Notes: generated from the letters alone by a model not told the origin. A DNA stretch of 64,000 nucleotides from Streptomyces sp. NBC_00539 (GCF_036346105.1 NZ_CP107811.1:1674001-1738000), one strand, 5' to 3'; numbered from the stretch's first letter, positions 16,659 through 25,375 are shown. Program-made: numbers and translations.

Positions 16659-17978
16659 GTGGCCGACACCGCCAGCACGGTCGATGTGGCGCGCATCTCC
16701 GCCATGGACGCGCGTGAGGCGGCGCGTCTGCTCAAGGGCGTACGGGCGGCCGCGCTGGCCGGTGACCGCCTGCCGGCCGCCCCGCGCCCGGAGATCGCCG
16801 AATCCTGGCGGCGGATGATGGCCGGCGGGGTGCACCCGGACCGCGACGCGCGCTCGCGGCTGCTGTCGGCCGCCGAGACCGAGGAACGCCGGCAGGTCTC
16901 GCCGCTGCGGGAGATCCTCCCGGTGCTGCGCGAGGGCCTGTTGCCCGCGCTGGACGAGGCCCTGCACATCATGGTCGTCGCCGACGCGGACGGGCGGCTG
17001 CTGTGGCGGGAGGGGCACTCCTCGATCCTGCGCCGGGCCGACCGGCTGGGCTTCGCGGTGGGCGCCGACTGGGCGGAGGCGGTGGTCGGCACCAACGGGG
17101 TCGGCACCTCCCTGGTGACCCGCAGGCCGGTCCAGGTGTTCTCGGCGGAGCACTTCGTCTCCAGCCACCACGACTGGACCTGCGCCGGGGCCCCCGTCCG
17201 CGACCCCAGGGACGGCCGGCTGCTGGGGGTGGTCGACGTCAGCGGACCGCTGGCCACCATGCACCCGGCGACGCTGGCCTGGGTGACCTCGGTGGCCCGG
17301 CTCGCGGAGCGCGAGCTGCGGATCCGGCACCTGGAGTCCCTGGAGCGGCTGCGGACGGTCGCCGCGCCGCTGCTGGCGCGGCTGCCGGGGCGGGCGGTGG
17401 CCGTCGACCCCCAGGGCTGGACGGCCGCCACGACGGGGCTGGCCCCGGCGGACCGGATCCCGCTGCCGAAGGGGTTCGGGCCGGGGCGCGTGTGGGTGCC
17501 GCAGCTGGGTCACTGCGCGGTGGAGCCGCTGCCGGGCGGCTGGCTGCTGCGGATCGAGGAGTCGCGTGCCGGCAGCGGGGCCGCGAGCCGGGTGGTCCTG
17601 GACCTGAGCCGGGCCGGGTCGTGGTCGGCGACCGTCTACGGCGCCGCCGGCAGCTGGTCGCTGGAGCTGAGCCCGCGCCACGCGGAGCTGCTGTTCCTGC
17701 TGGCGGAGAGCCCGCGGGGGCGCTCGGCGGCCGAGCTGGCCGCCGAGCTGTTCGGTGACCCGAGCCGGACGGTGACCGTCCGCGCGGAGATGTCCCGGGT
17801 GCGCCGCAACCTCGCCGGGGTGCTGACGCACCGGCCGTACCGCTTCGCGCAGGACGTGGAGGTGGAGCTGATCCGTCCGGCGGTCCCCGCGCAGCTGCTG
17901 CCCCATTCCACGGCGCCCGCGGTGGTGCGGGCCCGCCTGGGCGGGACGGGTGACTGGGGGCCCCGGGAGGTCATGTGA
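16659..17978 (+). CDS. GAF-domain transcriptional regulator with C-terminal winged helix
   Basis: 439 residues. An N-terminal helical region is followed by a GAF domain (about 90-230) with AEAVVGTNGVGTSLVTRRPV, then FVSSHHDWTCAGAPVRDPRD. This pattern is seen in AcoR-like regulators. The last 100 residues look like a winged-helix DNA-binding domain (LSPRHAELLFLLAESPRGRS, then AELFGDPSRTVTVRAEMSRV). There is no AAA+ domain, so it is not a sigma-54 activator. In other Streptomyces such genes often neighbour an aldehyde dehydrogenase; none is here. The GTG at 16659 was chosen because GGGGAGG lies six bases upstream. It may control itself through the palindrome at 16554-16577. Confidence 0.75.
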   Translation: MADTASTVDVARISAMDAREAARLLKGVRAAALAGDRLPAAPRPEIAESWRRMMAGGVHPDRDARSRLLSAAETEERRQVSPLREILPVLREGLLPALDEALHIMVVADADGRLLWREGHSSILRRADRLGFAVGADWAEAVVGTNGVGTSLVTRRPVQVFSAEHFVSSHHDWTCAGAPVRDPRDGRLLGVVDVSGPLATMHPATLAWVTSVARLAERELRIRHLESLERLRTVAAPLLARLPGRAVAVDPQGWTAATTGLAPADRIPLPKGFGPGRVWVPQLGHCAVEPLPGGWLLRIEESRAGSGAASRVVLDLSRAGSWSATVYGAAGSWSLELSPRHAELLFLLAESPRGRSAAELAAELFGDPSRTVTVRAEMSRVRRNLAGVLTHRPYRFAQDVEVELIRPAVPAQLLPHSTAPAVVRARLGGTGDWGPREVM

Positions 17979-17991
17979 TTCCCTGACCGGC

Positions 17992-18555
17992 ATGAGCACC
18001 ATCACGCTGACCACCTGGTCCCTGGAAATGACCTCGCCGCAAGACCTCGTACCGGCGGCCGGCCCCGGCCCGGAGATCACGATCGCCCGGGCGGAGGTCC
18101 CCTCGCCCGAGTTCAGCCGGTTCCTGTACGCCTCGGTGGGCGGCGACATCCACTGGACGGACCGGCTGTCGCTGACCCGCGCCGAGTGGGCGGAGCAGCT
18201 GGGGCGGCCGGGCGTGGAGACGTGGGTGGCGTACGACCGCGGTACGCCGGCGGGCTACGTCGAACTCGAACCGCAGCCCGGCGGTGACGTGGAGATCGTC
18301 TACTTCGGTCTCCTGCCGGACTTCCGCGGCCGCCGCATCGGGGGCCACCTGCTGACCGTCGGCACGGCCCGCGCGTGGGACCTCGCGCAGCGGTGGCCCG
18401 GCCTGGCGCCCACGCGCCGCGTGTGGCTGCACACCTGCAGCCAGGACGGCCCGACGGCGATGGACAACTACCTGCGCCGGGGCTTCAAGGTGTTCAGGAC
18501 CGAGACGGAGGAGAAGCAGCCGACCCCGACCCCGGGTCCCTGGCCGGGGGCGTAG
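17992..18555 (+). CDS. GNAT family N-acetyltransferase
   Basis: 187 residues with a GNAT core. The acetyl-CoA pyrophosphate loop is in LLPDFRGRRIGGHLLTVGTA, and the beta-strand before it is GDVEIVYFGL. The C-terminal part has RRVWLHTCSQDGPTAMDNYL then RRGFKVFRTETEEK. GNAT enzymes transfer acetyl from acetyl-CoA to an amine. The substrate cannot be read from sequence. The ATG at 17992 was chosen because it begins the family-like STITLTTWSLEM segment just after the preceding gene ends; only 13 bases separate them, so the two may be co-transcribed. Confidence 0.85.
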   Translation: MSTITLTTWSLEMTSPQDLVPAAGPGPEITIARAEVPSPEFSRFLYASVGGDIHWTDRLSLTRAEWAEQLGRPGVETWVAYDRGTPAGYVELEPQPGGDVEIVYFGLLPDFRGRRIGGHLLTVGTARAWDLAQRWPGLAPTRRVWLHTCSQDGPTAMDNYLRRGFKVFRTETEEKQPTPTPGPWPGA

Positions 18556-18649
18556 CCCTGGCCCGGGGTACGCGCGGCTCGGCGTGGCGCCACGGCGGCG
18601 GTCCCCGTGCGGGCGCATGCTGGACCTCCGTCGAACGTAGGCGAGGGTC

Positions 18650-19357
18650 ATGAGTGCCGCACGTCCACCAGAGCCGGCCGACGAGGACGGCGAGCCCTCC
18701 GGGGGTGCTCAACGGCATCCCTCCGACCCCGGCCGCCGACGCGGGTTGCTGGCCCGCATGTACAGCTGGCAGGGCCTGCTGGGCACCCTGATCACCGCCG
18801 TGGCCGCGGTCGTCGTGGCGCTCATCGCCCGGACACCAGGGGAGCCGCACCCCGCACCCACCCCTTCTCCGGCCAGCGCCTCACCGACCACCCGTCCTCC
18901 GGTGACAGGGCCCGTGGTGGGCATCCATCTGACCCGGGAGCACGACGATCCCGCCGCGCCCGCGCCGGCCGTGCTCGTCGACTTCGAGGGAACGGTGACC
19001 GGGCTCGACGCCGGTTCGACGGTCTTCGCGTTGGTCCGACGGCCCGATGAGCGTTCGAGCTGGCCGGCCGCCCTCGCCGAGGTCGACCGGCGCAACGGCA
19101 CGTGGAAGGCCGTGGTCCACGTGCCGCGCCCGCAGCCCCCGCTGGTCATGACGGCCGGGGTGATCTCCAGCGATTTCGGCGCCGCGCAGCCACCGGGCGT
19201 CGTCCAGCCCCCCTACGTACCCGCCCCGTCCCCCGGCGGCCCAGAGCTTGAGAGACTGCGGGAGGACGGGCCCTCGGCGGCGGGTGTCGAGACTTCGGCG
19301 CCCTTCCGGTCCGTCGCGCCCGAAACGCCCCGGCCGGCGGTTTCGGCGTCACGCTGA
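18650..19357 (+). CDS. Single-pass membrane protein of unknown role
   Basis: 235 residues. After a charged, Pro-rich cytoplasmic start of about 38 residues comes one hydrophobic helix (LLGTLITAVAAVVVALIA). A Pro/Thr/Ser-rich stalk (PHPAPTPSPASASPTTRPPV) follows. The outer part has GPVVGIHLTREHDDPAAPA and DFEGTVTGLDAGSTVFALVR, which suggests a small beta-rich domain. Positive residues before the helix predict an N-inside, C-outside arrangement. I recognise no family. It stands alone before the sulfate-assimilation region, with a 132-base gap to the leader peptide. Confidence 0.6.
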   Translation: MSAARPPEPADEDGEPSGGAQRHPSDPGRRRGLLARMYSWQGLLGTLITAVAAVVVALIARTPGEPHPAPTPSPASASPTTRPPVTGPVVGIHLTREHDDPAAPAPAVLVDFEGTVTGLDAGSTVFALVRRPDERSSWPAALAEVDRRNGTWKAVVHVPRPQPPLVMTAGVISSDFGAAQPPGVVQPPYVPAPSPGGPELERLREDGPSAAGVETSAPFRSVAPETPRPAVSASR

Positions 19358-19489
19358 CCGGAAACGGACGCCGGGGTTCCGGATCCGGTCGACGTGATCC
19401 ACATCACCCTGTTCCACAATTCGAGACCACATCGTCCGAATCCTGGACACTAGTGGACTCCTCCAATCGGCCCGTGCCACGCTTCCGCC

Positions 19490-19573
19490 ATGAATGGAGC
19501 TGGAATTGCCTTGGTGAGTCGGCGGCACGTCGACCTCGGCCGCATGTCCAGCGCCATCTGTCCGGCGCGCTGA
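19490..19573 (+). CDS. Sulfur-operon leader peptide (27 residues)
   Basis: ATG at 19490 opens MNGAGIALVSRRHVDLGRMS followed by SAICPAR and TGA. A shorter form could start at the TTG or GTG codons in ALVSRRH. The SRRHVDL...C pattern resembles the short leader peptides annotated in front of sulfur genes in streptomycetes. It lies 222 bases upstream of the sulfite reductase start. The single late Cys codon (residue 24) would make ribosomes stall when cysteine is scarce, a plausible attenuation switch. Confidence 0.7.
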   Translation: MNGAGIALVSRRHVDLGRMSSAICPAR

Positions 19574-19632
19574 CCGAACCAGCAACCGCCGCACATCGCC
19601 GCCGTCCCCGCTGCCGCGGACGCGTCGACCCC

Positions 19633-19648
19633 GAGGCCGTACGGCCTC
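19633..19648. promoter_or_regulatory. Palindrome GAGGCCGTACGGCCTC between leader peptide and sulfite reductase
   Basis: A perfect 16-bp palindrome that could fold into a short hairpin or bind a dimeric regulator. It lies 59 bases after the leader stop, the place expected for an attenuator or operator. The gap 19574-19795 holds nothing else that I can support. Confidence 0.4.
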
Positions 19649-19795
19649 CGCCAGCCCCCTGACGGCTGAAATCCGCCCTGCCCGCCGGCACAACCGGCCA
19701 CGGCGCGGCCATCAGCCACACCCGCTCAGCGTGCAGGGGTCACGCCGCCGCTCCCCCTGCCCCTGCCTTGAGCCGCCGAAGAAGGACGTACCGCC

Positions 19796-21508
19796 ATGGC
19801 CGCCACCCCCGAAACGCCCGCAGCCGCCGCGCCCGCGGCCGCAGCCGCGCGCCGCAAGAGCGGCCGTCACCGCGGTGAGGGCCAGTGGGCCGTCGGACAC
19901 CACACCCCCCTCAACGGCAACGAGCAGTTCAAAAAGGACGACGACGGTCTCAACGTGCGGACACGCATCGAGACGATCTACTCCAAGACCGGCTTCGACT
20001 CCATCGACCCCAACGACCTGCGCGGCCGGATGCGCTGGTGGGGCCTCTACACCCAGCGCAAGCCCGGGATCGACGGCGGCAAGACCGCGATCTTGGAGCC
20101 GGAGGAGCTGGACGACAAGTACTTCATGCTGCGCGTCCGCATCGACGGCGGGCGGCTGACCACCGGGCAGCTGCGCGTCATCGGCGAGATCTCCGAGGAG
20201 TTCGCCCGCGGCACCGCCGACCTCACGGACCGGCAGAACGTGCAGTACCACTGGATCCGGATCGAGGACGTCCCGGAGATCTGGCGCCGTCTGGAGGCCG
20301 TGGGCCTCTCGACCACCGAGGCCTGCGGTGACACCCCCCGCGTCATCCTCGGCTCGCCCGTCGCCGGCATCGCCGAGGACGAGATCATCGACGGCACGCC
20401 CGCCATCGACGAGATCCAGCGCCGCATCGTGGGCAACCCGGCCTTCTCCAACCTGCCCCGCAAGTTCAAGTCCGCGGTCTCCGGCTCTCCGCTGCTCGAT
20501 GTGGCGCACGAGATCAACGACGTCGCGTTCGTCGGCGTGAACCACCCCGAGCACGGCCCCGGCTTCGACGTGTGGGTCGGCGGCGGCCTCTCCACCAACC
20601 CCAAGCTCGGCGTGCGCCTGGGCACCTGGGTCTCGCTGGACGAGGTCCCGGACGTCTACGAGGGCGTCATCTCGGTGTTCCGCGACTACGGCTACCGCCG
20701 CCTGCGCACCCGCGCCCGCTTGAAGTTCCTCGTCGCCGACTGGGGCGCGGCCAAGTTCCGCCAGGTGCTGGAGGACGAGTACCTCAAGCGGCAGCTCACC
20801 GACGGCCCGGCACCCGAGCAGCCCTCCGGCCAGTGGCGCGACCACGTCGGCGTGCACCGGCAGCAGGACGGCCGGTTCTACGTGGGCTTCGCCCCCCGGG
20901 TCGGCCGCGTCGACGGGGCCACCCTGACCAAGATCGCGGACGTGGCCGAGCAGCACGGCTCCGGCCGCCTGCGCACCACCGCCGAGCAGAAGATGATCGT
21001 GCTGGACATCGACGAGGACCGGGTCGACTCCGTGGTCGAGGCCCTGGAGGCGCTGGACCTGCGGGTCAAGCCGTCCCCGTTCCGCCGCGGCACGATGGCC
21101 TGCACCGGCATCGAGTTCTGCAAGCTGGCCATCGTCGAGACCAAGGCGCGCGGCGCCTCGCTCATCGACGAGCTCGAACGCCGGCTGCCGGACTTCGCCG
21201 AGCCGCTCACCATCAACATCAACGGCTGCCCGAACGCGTGCGCGCGTATCCAGGTGGCGGACATCGGTCTCAAGGGGCAGCTGGTCCTCGACGAGAACGG
21301 CAACCAGGTCGAGGGCTACCAGGTCCACCTCGGCGGCGCGCTCGGCCTGGAGGCCGGCTTCGGCCGCAAGGTCCGCGGCCTCAAGGTCACCTCGGCGGGC
21401 CTGCCGGACTACGTGGAGCGGGTCGTCACGCGCTTCCAGGAGCAGCGCGAGGACGGCGAGCGCTTCGCCGCCTGGGTCGGCCGCGCGAGCGACGAGAGCC
21501 TGTCATGA
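19796..21508 (+). CDS. sirA: Ferredoxin-dependent sulfite reductase (siroheme, 4Fe-4S)
   Basis: 570 residues, the size of single-chain nitrite/sulfite reductases. Two ferredoxin-like half domains carry the cluster-siroheme cysteines: ACTGIEFCKLA (C-x5-C) and NGCPNACARIQ (C-x3-C). Other family marks are TADLTDRQNVQYHWIRIEDV and HEINDVAFVGVNHP. It reduces sulfite to sulfide in the cytoplasm with six electrons from ferredoxin. It opens the sulfate operon, and the chelatase needed for siroheme is encoded at its end. Sulfite rather than nitrite is inferred from context; no nitrate genes are near. The N-terminal 20 residues are Ala-rich. The stop overlaps the next start by ATGA. Confidence 0.93.
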   Translation: MAATPETPAAAAPAAAAARRKSGRHRGEGQWAVGHHTPLNGNEQFKKDDDGLNVRTRIETIYSKTGFDSIDPNDLRGRMRWWGLYTQRKPGIDGGKTAILEPEELDDKYFMLRVRIDGGRLTTGQLRVIGEISEEFARGTADLTDRQNVQYHWIRIEDVPEIWRRLEAVGLSTTEACGDTPRVILGSPVAGIAEDEIIDGTPAIDEIQRRIVGNPAFSNLPRKFKSAVSGSPLLDVAHEINDVAFVGVNHPEHGPGFDVWVGGGLSTNPKLGVRLGTWVSLDEVPDVYEGVISVFRDYGYRRLRTRARLKFLVADWGAAKFRQVLEDEYLKRQLTDGPAPEQPSGQWRDHVGVHRQQDGRFYVGFAPRVGRVDGATLTKIADVAEQHGSGRLRTTAEQKMIVLDIDEDRVDSVVEALEALDLRVKPSPFRRGTMACTGIEFCKLAIVETKARGASLIDELERRLPDFAEPLTININGCPNACARIQVADIGLKGQLVLDENGNQVEGYQVHLGGALGLEAGFGRKVRGLKVTSAGLPDYVERVVTRFQEQREDGERFAAWVGRASDESLS

Positions 21509-21684
21509 GCGAGCGCGCCGCACCGTTCTACTGCCCGTACTGCGGCGACGAGGACCTGTTCCCCCACGAGGCGGGTCACGGCGCCTGGGAATGCAGGGCC
21601 TGCAACCGGGCCTTCCAGCTGAGGTACCTCGGGCTGCTCGCCCGGGGTGTTCAGTCCGACGGGCCCGGAGGGGAAGCGATATGA
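21505..21684 (+). CDS. Small zinc-ribbon-like protein in the sulfate operon
   Basis: 59 residues with two Cys pairs, YCPYCGDE and ECRACNRA, spaced to bind one zinc ion. The ATG overlaps the sulfite reductase stop (ATGA at 21505-21508), and its own stop overlaps the start of cysH, so translation is coupled. The position between sulfite reductase and cysH suits a small accessory or electron-transfer-related role, but none is established to my knowledge. The sequence is uncharged in the ribbon core and ends with RYLGLLARGVQSDG. It is too short to be a domain of the flanking enzymes. Confidence 0.8.
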   Translation: MSERAAPFYCPYCGDEDLFPHEAGHGAWECRACNRAFQLRYLGLLARGVQSDGPGGEAI

Positions 21685-22397
21685 CGACGACTCGGGAAAC
21701 GGCGACGCAGGACGCCGGGGACCTCAGGGCACTGGCCGAGCAGGCGGGCCGCGACCTCGAGGACGCCTCGGCGCTGGAGATCCTCACCTGGGCCGCCGAG
21801 ACCTTCGGGAAGAAGTTCGCCGTCACCTCCTCGATGGAGGACGCGGTCGTCGCCCACCTGGCGTCCCGCGCCTTCCCGGGCGTGGACGTGGTCTTCCTCG
21901 ACACCGGCTACCACTTCGAGGAGACCATCGGCACCCGCGACGCGGTCGAGGCCGTGATGGACGTCAACGTCATCACCCTCACCCCGCGCCAGAGCGTCGC
22001 CGAGCAGGACGCCCAGTACGGCCCGAAGCTGCACGACCGGGACCCGGACCTGTGCTGCGCGCTGCGCAAGGTCAAGCCGCTGGAAGAGGGCTTGAGCGCG
22101 TACCAGGCGTGGGCGACGGGCCTGCGCCGCGACGAGTCCCCGACCCGGGCGAACACCCCCGTGGTCGGCTGGGACGAGAAGCGGCAGAAGGTCAAGATCT
22201 CGCCGATCGCCCGCTGGACGCAGGACGACGTGGACGCGTACGTCGCGGAGCACGGCGTACTGACCAACCCGCTGCTGATGGACGGCTACGCCTCCGTCGG
22301 CTGCGCCCCCTGCACCCGCCGCGTGGCGGAGGGCGAGGACGCGCGGGCCGGCCGCTGGGCCGGGCGGGCCAAGACCGAGTGCGGACTGCACGGCTGA
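21681..22397 (+). CDS. cysH: Phosphoadenylyl/adenylyl-sulfate reductase (4Fe-4S APS-reductase type)
   Basis: 238 residues of the PP-loop fold with TSSMEDAVVAHLA and DTGYHFEET. Four cysteines in the APS-reductase pattern (CCALRKVKPL, then CAPCTRR) should bind a 4Fe-4S cluster, and the C-terminal ECGLHG carries the catalytic Cys. Such enzymes usually reduce APS with thioredoxin; PAPS reductases lack the cluster cysteines. It therefore probably uses APS, although a CysC homologue follows. The ATG overlaps the previous stop (21681-21684), and its TGA overlaps a possible ATG for cysC. This is the central step from activated sulfate to sulfite. Confidence 0.92.
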   Translation: MTTTRETATQDAGDLRALAEQAGRDLEDASALEILTWAAETFGKKFAVTSSMEDAVVAHLASRAFPGVDVVFLDTGYHFEETIGTRDAVEAVMDVNVITLTPRQSVAEQDAQYGPKLHDRDPDLCCALRKVKPLEEGLSAYQAWATGLRRDESPTRANTPVVGWDEKRQKVKISPIARWTQDDVDAYVAEHGVLTNPLLMDGYASVGCAPCTRRVAEGEDARAGRWAGRAKTECGLHG

Positions 22398-22432
22398 TGA
22401 CCGACATCGAAGAACCGACGGAGACGAGAACG

Positions 22433-22978
22433 ATGAGCGTGAGCGACCAGGGCGCCACCGTGTGGCTGACCGGGCTGCCGAGCGCGGGCAAGACCACCAT
22501 CGCGTACGCGCTGGCCGAGCGGCTGCGGGCCGAGGGCCACCGCGTGGAGGTCCTCGACGGCGACGAGATCCGCGAGTTCCTCTCCGCCGGCCTGGGTTTC
22601 AGCCGGGAGGACCGGCACACGAACGTGCAGCGGATCGGTTTCGTCGCCGAACTGCTCGCCAGCAACGGCGTCAAGGCGCTGGTGCCGGTGATCGCGCCGT
22701 TCGCCGACAGCCGGGAGGCCGTCGCGAAGCGGCACGCCGCCGCGGGCACCGCCTACCTGGAGGTCCACGTGGCCACCCCGGTCGAGGTCTGCTCCGAGCG
22801 GGATGTGAAGGGCCTGTACGCCAAGCAGGCGGCGGGCGAGATCTCCGGTCTGACCGGGGTCGACGACCCGTACGAGGCTCCGGACTCCCCGGACCTGCGG
22901 ATCGAGTCGCACACGCAGTCCGTGCAGGAGTCGGCTTCGGCCCTGTACGCGCTGCTCACCGAGAGGGGTCTGGCATGA
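22433..22978 (+). CDS. cysC: Adenylyl-sulfate kinase
   Basis: 181 residues from the ATG at 22433. Walker A is GLPSAGKTT in TVWLTGLPSAGKTTIAYALA. The lid and substrate stretch is ERDVKGLYAKQAAGEI, and GVDDPYEAP ends the core. It phosphorylates APS to PAPS with ATP. An ATG at 22397, overlapping the cysH stop as TGATG, would give 193 residues; I preferred 22433 because GGAG lies nine bases upstream and the family usually starts shortly before GATVWLTG. If CysH uses APS directly, PAPS here may serve sulfation or other reactions, so the two enzymes compete. Its stop overlaps the cysD start. Confidence 0.92.
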   Translation: MSVSDQGATVWLTGLPSAGKTTIAYALAERLRAEGHRVEVLDGDEIREFLSAGLGFSREDRHTNVQRIGFVAELLASNGVKALVPVIAPFADSREAVAKRHAAAGTAYLEVHVATPVEVCSERDVKGLYAKQAAGEISGLTGVDDPYEAPDSPDLRIESHTQSVQESASALYALLTERGLA

Positions 22979-23910
22979 CGACCGTCGCCCACCTGCACGA
23001 GGGGACCGACGCTCCCTACGCGCTGTCGCACCTGGACGCCCTCGAATCGGAGGCCGTGCACATCTTCCGCGAGGTGGCGGGCGAGTTCGAGAAGCCGGTG
23101 ATCCTCTTCTCCGGCGGCAAGGACTCCATCGTCATGCTGCACCTGGCGCTCAAGGCGTTCGCGCCCGCGCCGGTGCCGTTCACGCTGCTGCACGTCGACA
23201 CGGGCCACAACTTCCCCGAGGTGCTGGAGTACCGGGACCGCACGGTCGAGAAGCACGGCCTGCGCCTGCACGTGGCCTCCGTCCAGGAGTACATCGACGC
23301 CGGCAAGCTGCGTGAGCGCCCGGACGGCACCCGCAACCCGCTCCAGACCGTTCCGCTGACCGAGGCGATCCAGCAGCTGGGGTTCGACGCCGTCTTCGGC
23401 GGCGGCCGCCGCGACGAGGAGAAGGCCCGCGCCAAGGAGCGCGTCTTCTCCCTGCGCGACGAGTTCTCCCAGTGGGACCCGCGCCGCCAGCGCCCCGAGC
23501 TGTGGCAGCTCTACAACGGCCGCCACGCACCGGGCGAGCACGTGCGCGTGTTCCCGCTGTCGAACTGGACCGAGCTGGACGTGTGGCAGTACATCGCCCG
23601 CGAGGGCATCGAGCTGCCGCAGATCTACTTCGCCCACGAGCGCGAGGTGTTCAAGCGGAGCGGCATGTGGCTGACGGCCGGCGAATGGGGCGGCCCCAAG
23701 GAGGGCGAGACGACGGAGAAGCGTCTCATCCGCTACCGCACCGTCGGTGACATGTCCTGCACCGGTGCCGTCGACTCCGACGCCACCACGCTGGACGCCG
23801 TGATCACCGAAATCGCCGCCTCCCGCCTCACCGAACGGGGCGCGACCCGCGCCGACGACAAGATGTCCGAGGCCGCGATGGAAGACCGCAAGCGCGAAGG
23901 GTACTTCTAG
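22975..23910 (+). CDS. cysD: Sulfate adenylyltransferase small subunit
   Basis: 311 residues of the PP-loop ATP sulfurylase subunit. The P-loop SGGKDS sits in EKPVILFSGGKDSIVMLHLA, and VFGGGRRDEEKARAKERVF and HVRVFPLSNWTELDVWQYIA are family landmarks. With CysN it makes APS from sulfate and ATP, driven by GTP hydrolysis. The ATG overlaps the cysC stop (22975-22978), and only two bases separate its stop from cysN. The sequence ends EDRKREGYF, the usual C-terminus, so it is complete. Confidence 0.95.
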   Translation: MTTVAHLHEGTDAPYALSHLDALESEAVHIFREVAGEFEKPVILFSGGKDSIVMLHLALKAFAPAPVPFTLLHVDTGHNFPEVLEYRDRTVEKHGLRLHVASVQEYIDAGKLRERPDGTRNPLQTVPLTEAIQQLGFDAVFGGGRRDEEKARAKERVFSLRDEFSQWDPRRQRPELWQLYNGRHAPGEHVRVFPLSNWTELDVWQYIAREGIELPQIYFAHEREVFKRSGMWLTAGEWGGPKEGETTEKRLIRYRTVGDMSCTGAVDSDATTLDAVITEIAASRLTERGATRADDKMSEAAMEDRKREGYF

Positions 23911-23912
23911 AA

Positions 23913-25274
23913 ATGACCTCCACCACCGATCAGGTCGCCGGGCTCGACGACCTGGCAGCGACCACGCTGCTGCGCTTCGCGACCGCCGGTTCCGTCGACG
24001 ACGGCAAGTCCACGCTGGTCGGACGGCTCCTGCACGACTCCAAGTCGGTCCTGACCGACCAGCTGGAGGCCGTCGAGGCCGTCTCCGCCCGGCGCGGGCA
24101 GGACGCCCCCGACCTCGCGCTGCTCACCGACGGCCTGCGGGCCGAGCGGGAGCAGGGCATCACCATCGACGTGGCGTACCGCTACTTCGCCACCGCCCGG
24201 CGCCGGTTCATCCTGGCCGACACCCCGGGGCACGTGCAGTACACCCGCAACATGGTCACCGGGGCGTCCACCGCCGACCTGGCCGTGGTCCTGGTCGACG
24301 CCCGCAACGGCGTCATCGAGCAGACCCGCCGCCACGCGGCCGTCGCGGCGCTGCTGCGGGTCCCGCACGTGGTCCTCGCCGTCAACAAGATGGACCTCGT
24401 CGGCTACGAGGAGACGGTCTTCGCGAAGATCGCCGAGGAGTTCACCGCGTACGCCTCGGACCTGGGCGTGCCGGAGATCACCGCGATCCCGATCTCGGCC
24501 CTGGCCGGCGACAACGTCGTGGAGCCCTCGGCGCACATGGACTGGTACGGCGGCCCGACGGTGCTGGAGCACCTGGAGACCGTGCCGGTCAGCCACGACC
24601 TGACCGCCTGCCCGGCGCGCTTCCCGGTCCAGTACGTGATCCGGCCGCAGACCGCCGAGCACCCCGACTACCGCGGCTACGCGGGCCAGATCGCCTCCGG
24701 CGTGCTGCGCGTCGGCGAGGCCGTCACCGTCCTGCCGTCGGGCCGCACCTCGGTCATCGAGGGCATCGACGCGCTCGGCGAGTCCGTCGACATCGCGTGG
24801 GCGCCCCAGTCGGTGACGGTGCGGCTGAGGGACGACATCGACATCTCGCGCGGTGACCTGATCGCCCCCTCGGCGAGCGCCCCGGCCACCACGCAGGACG
24901 TCGAGGCGACGGTGTGCCACGTCGCGGACCAGCCGCTGGCCGTCGGCGCGCGCGTGCTGCTCAAGCACACCACGCGCACCGTCAAGGCGATCGTCAAGGA
25001 GATCCCCTCGCGGCTGACCCTGGACGACCTGTCCCAGCACCCGGAGCCCGGGCAGCTGGTCGCCAACGACATCGGTCGTGTCGTCGTCCGTACGGCGGAG
25101 CCGCTCGCGCTCGACGCGTACGCCGACTCGCGCCGCACCGGGTCCTTCCTGCTGATCGATCCGGCGGACGGGACGACCCTGGCGGCCGGCATGGCGGGCG
25201 AGGCCTTCGCGGCCCACGCCCACGAGGCCGAAGCCGAGGCCGTCCGGGCCGATGACGCGGGATGGGACTTCTGA
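23913..25274 (+). CDS. cysN: Sulfate adenylyltransferase large (GTPase) subunit
   Basis: 453 residues, an EF-Tu-like GTPase. The G1 motif is AGSVDDGKSTL, G3 is DTPGHVQYTRNM and G4 is NKMD in VLAVNKMDLVG; two beta-barrel domains follow. GTP hydrolysis drives APS synthesis by CysD. There is no fused APS-kinase domain, which fits the separate cysC gene. The C-terminus AVRADDAGWDF is short but typical of this branch. The 2-base gap to cysD and the shared direction support one operon. Two small ORFs of uncertain status lie between its stop and the ABC transporter genes. Confidence 0.94.
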   Translation: MTSTTDQVAGLDDLAATTLLRFATAGSVDDGKSTLVGRLLHDSKSVLTDQLEAVEAVSARRGQDAPDLALLTDGLRAEREQGITIDVAYRYFATARRRFILADTPGHVQYTRNMVTGASTADLAVVLVDARNGVIEQTRRHAAVAALLRVPHVVLAVNKMDLVGYEETVFAKIAEEFTAYASDLGVPEITAIPISALAGDNVVEPSAHMDWYGGPTVLEHLETVPVSHDLTACPARFPVQYVIRPQTAEHPDYRGYAGQIASGVLRVGEAVTVLPSGRTSVIEGIDALGESVDIAWAPQSVTVRLRDDIDISRGDLIAPSASAPATTQDVEATVCHVADQPLAVGARVLLKHTTRTVKAIVKEIPSRLTLDDLSQHPEPGQLVANDIGRVVVRTAEPLALDAYADSRRTGSFLLIDPADGTTLAAGMAGEAFAAHAHEAEAEAVRADDAGWDF

Positions 25275-25276
25275 CC

Positions 25277-25375
25277 GTGTTCGCCGACATCTACTCGACC
25301 TTCGCCAAGGAAGGCGGCCGCGTGGGCAGCGGCCACCTCGGCAGCGGCCAGGGAGGGGTGGGGCGATGTGCGTGA
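25277..25375 (+). CDS. Possible 32-codon ORF directly after cysN
   Basis: GTG at 25277 opens VFADIYSTFAKEGGRVGSGH and ends at TGA 25373-25375. It begins two bases after the cysN stop. I see no good ribosome site and no family. It could be a relic of a longer coding region or just spacer. Confidence 0.2.
   Translation: MFADIYSTFAKEGGRVGSGHLGSGQGGVGRCA

Noticed and set aside
19358-19795. A known riboswitch in front of the sulfate operon
   Set aside because: I could not recognise the conserved core of SAM, cobalamin or other common riboswitches; the leader peptide is the better-supported element.
19712-21328. A 538-codon minus-strand open frame opposite the sulfite reductase
   Set aside because: The plus strand encodes a protein with all cluster cysteines, and the antisense reading has no family signal.
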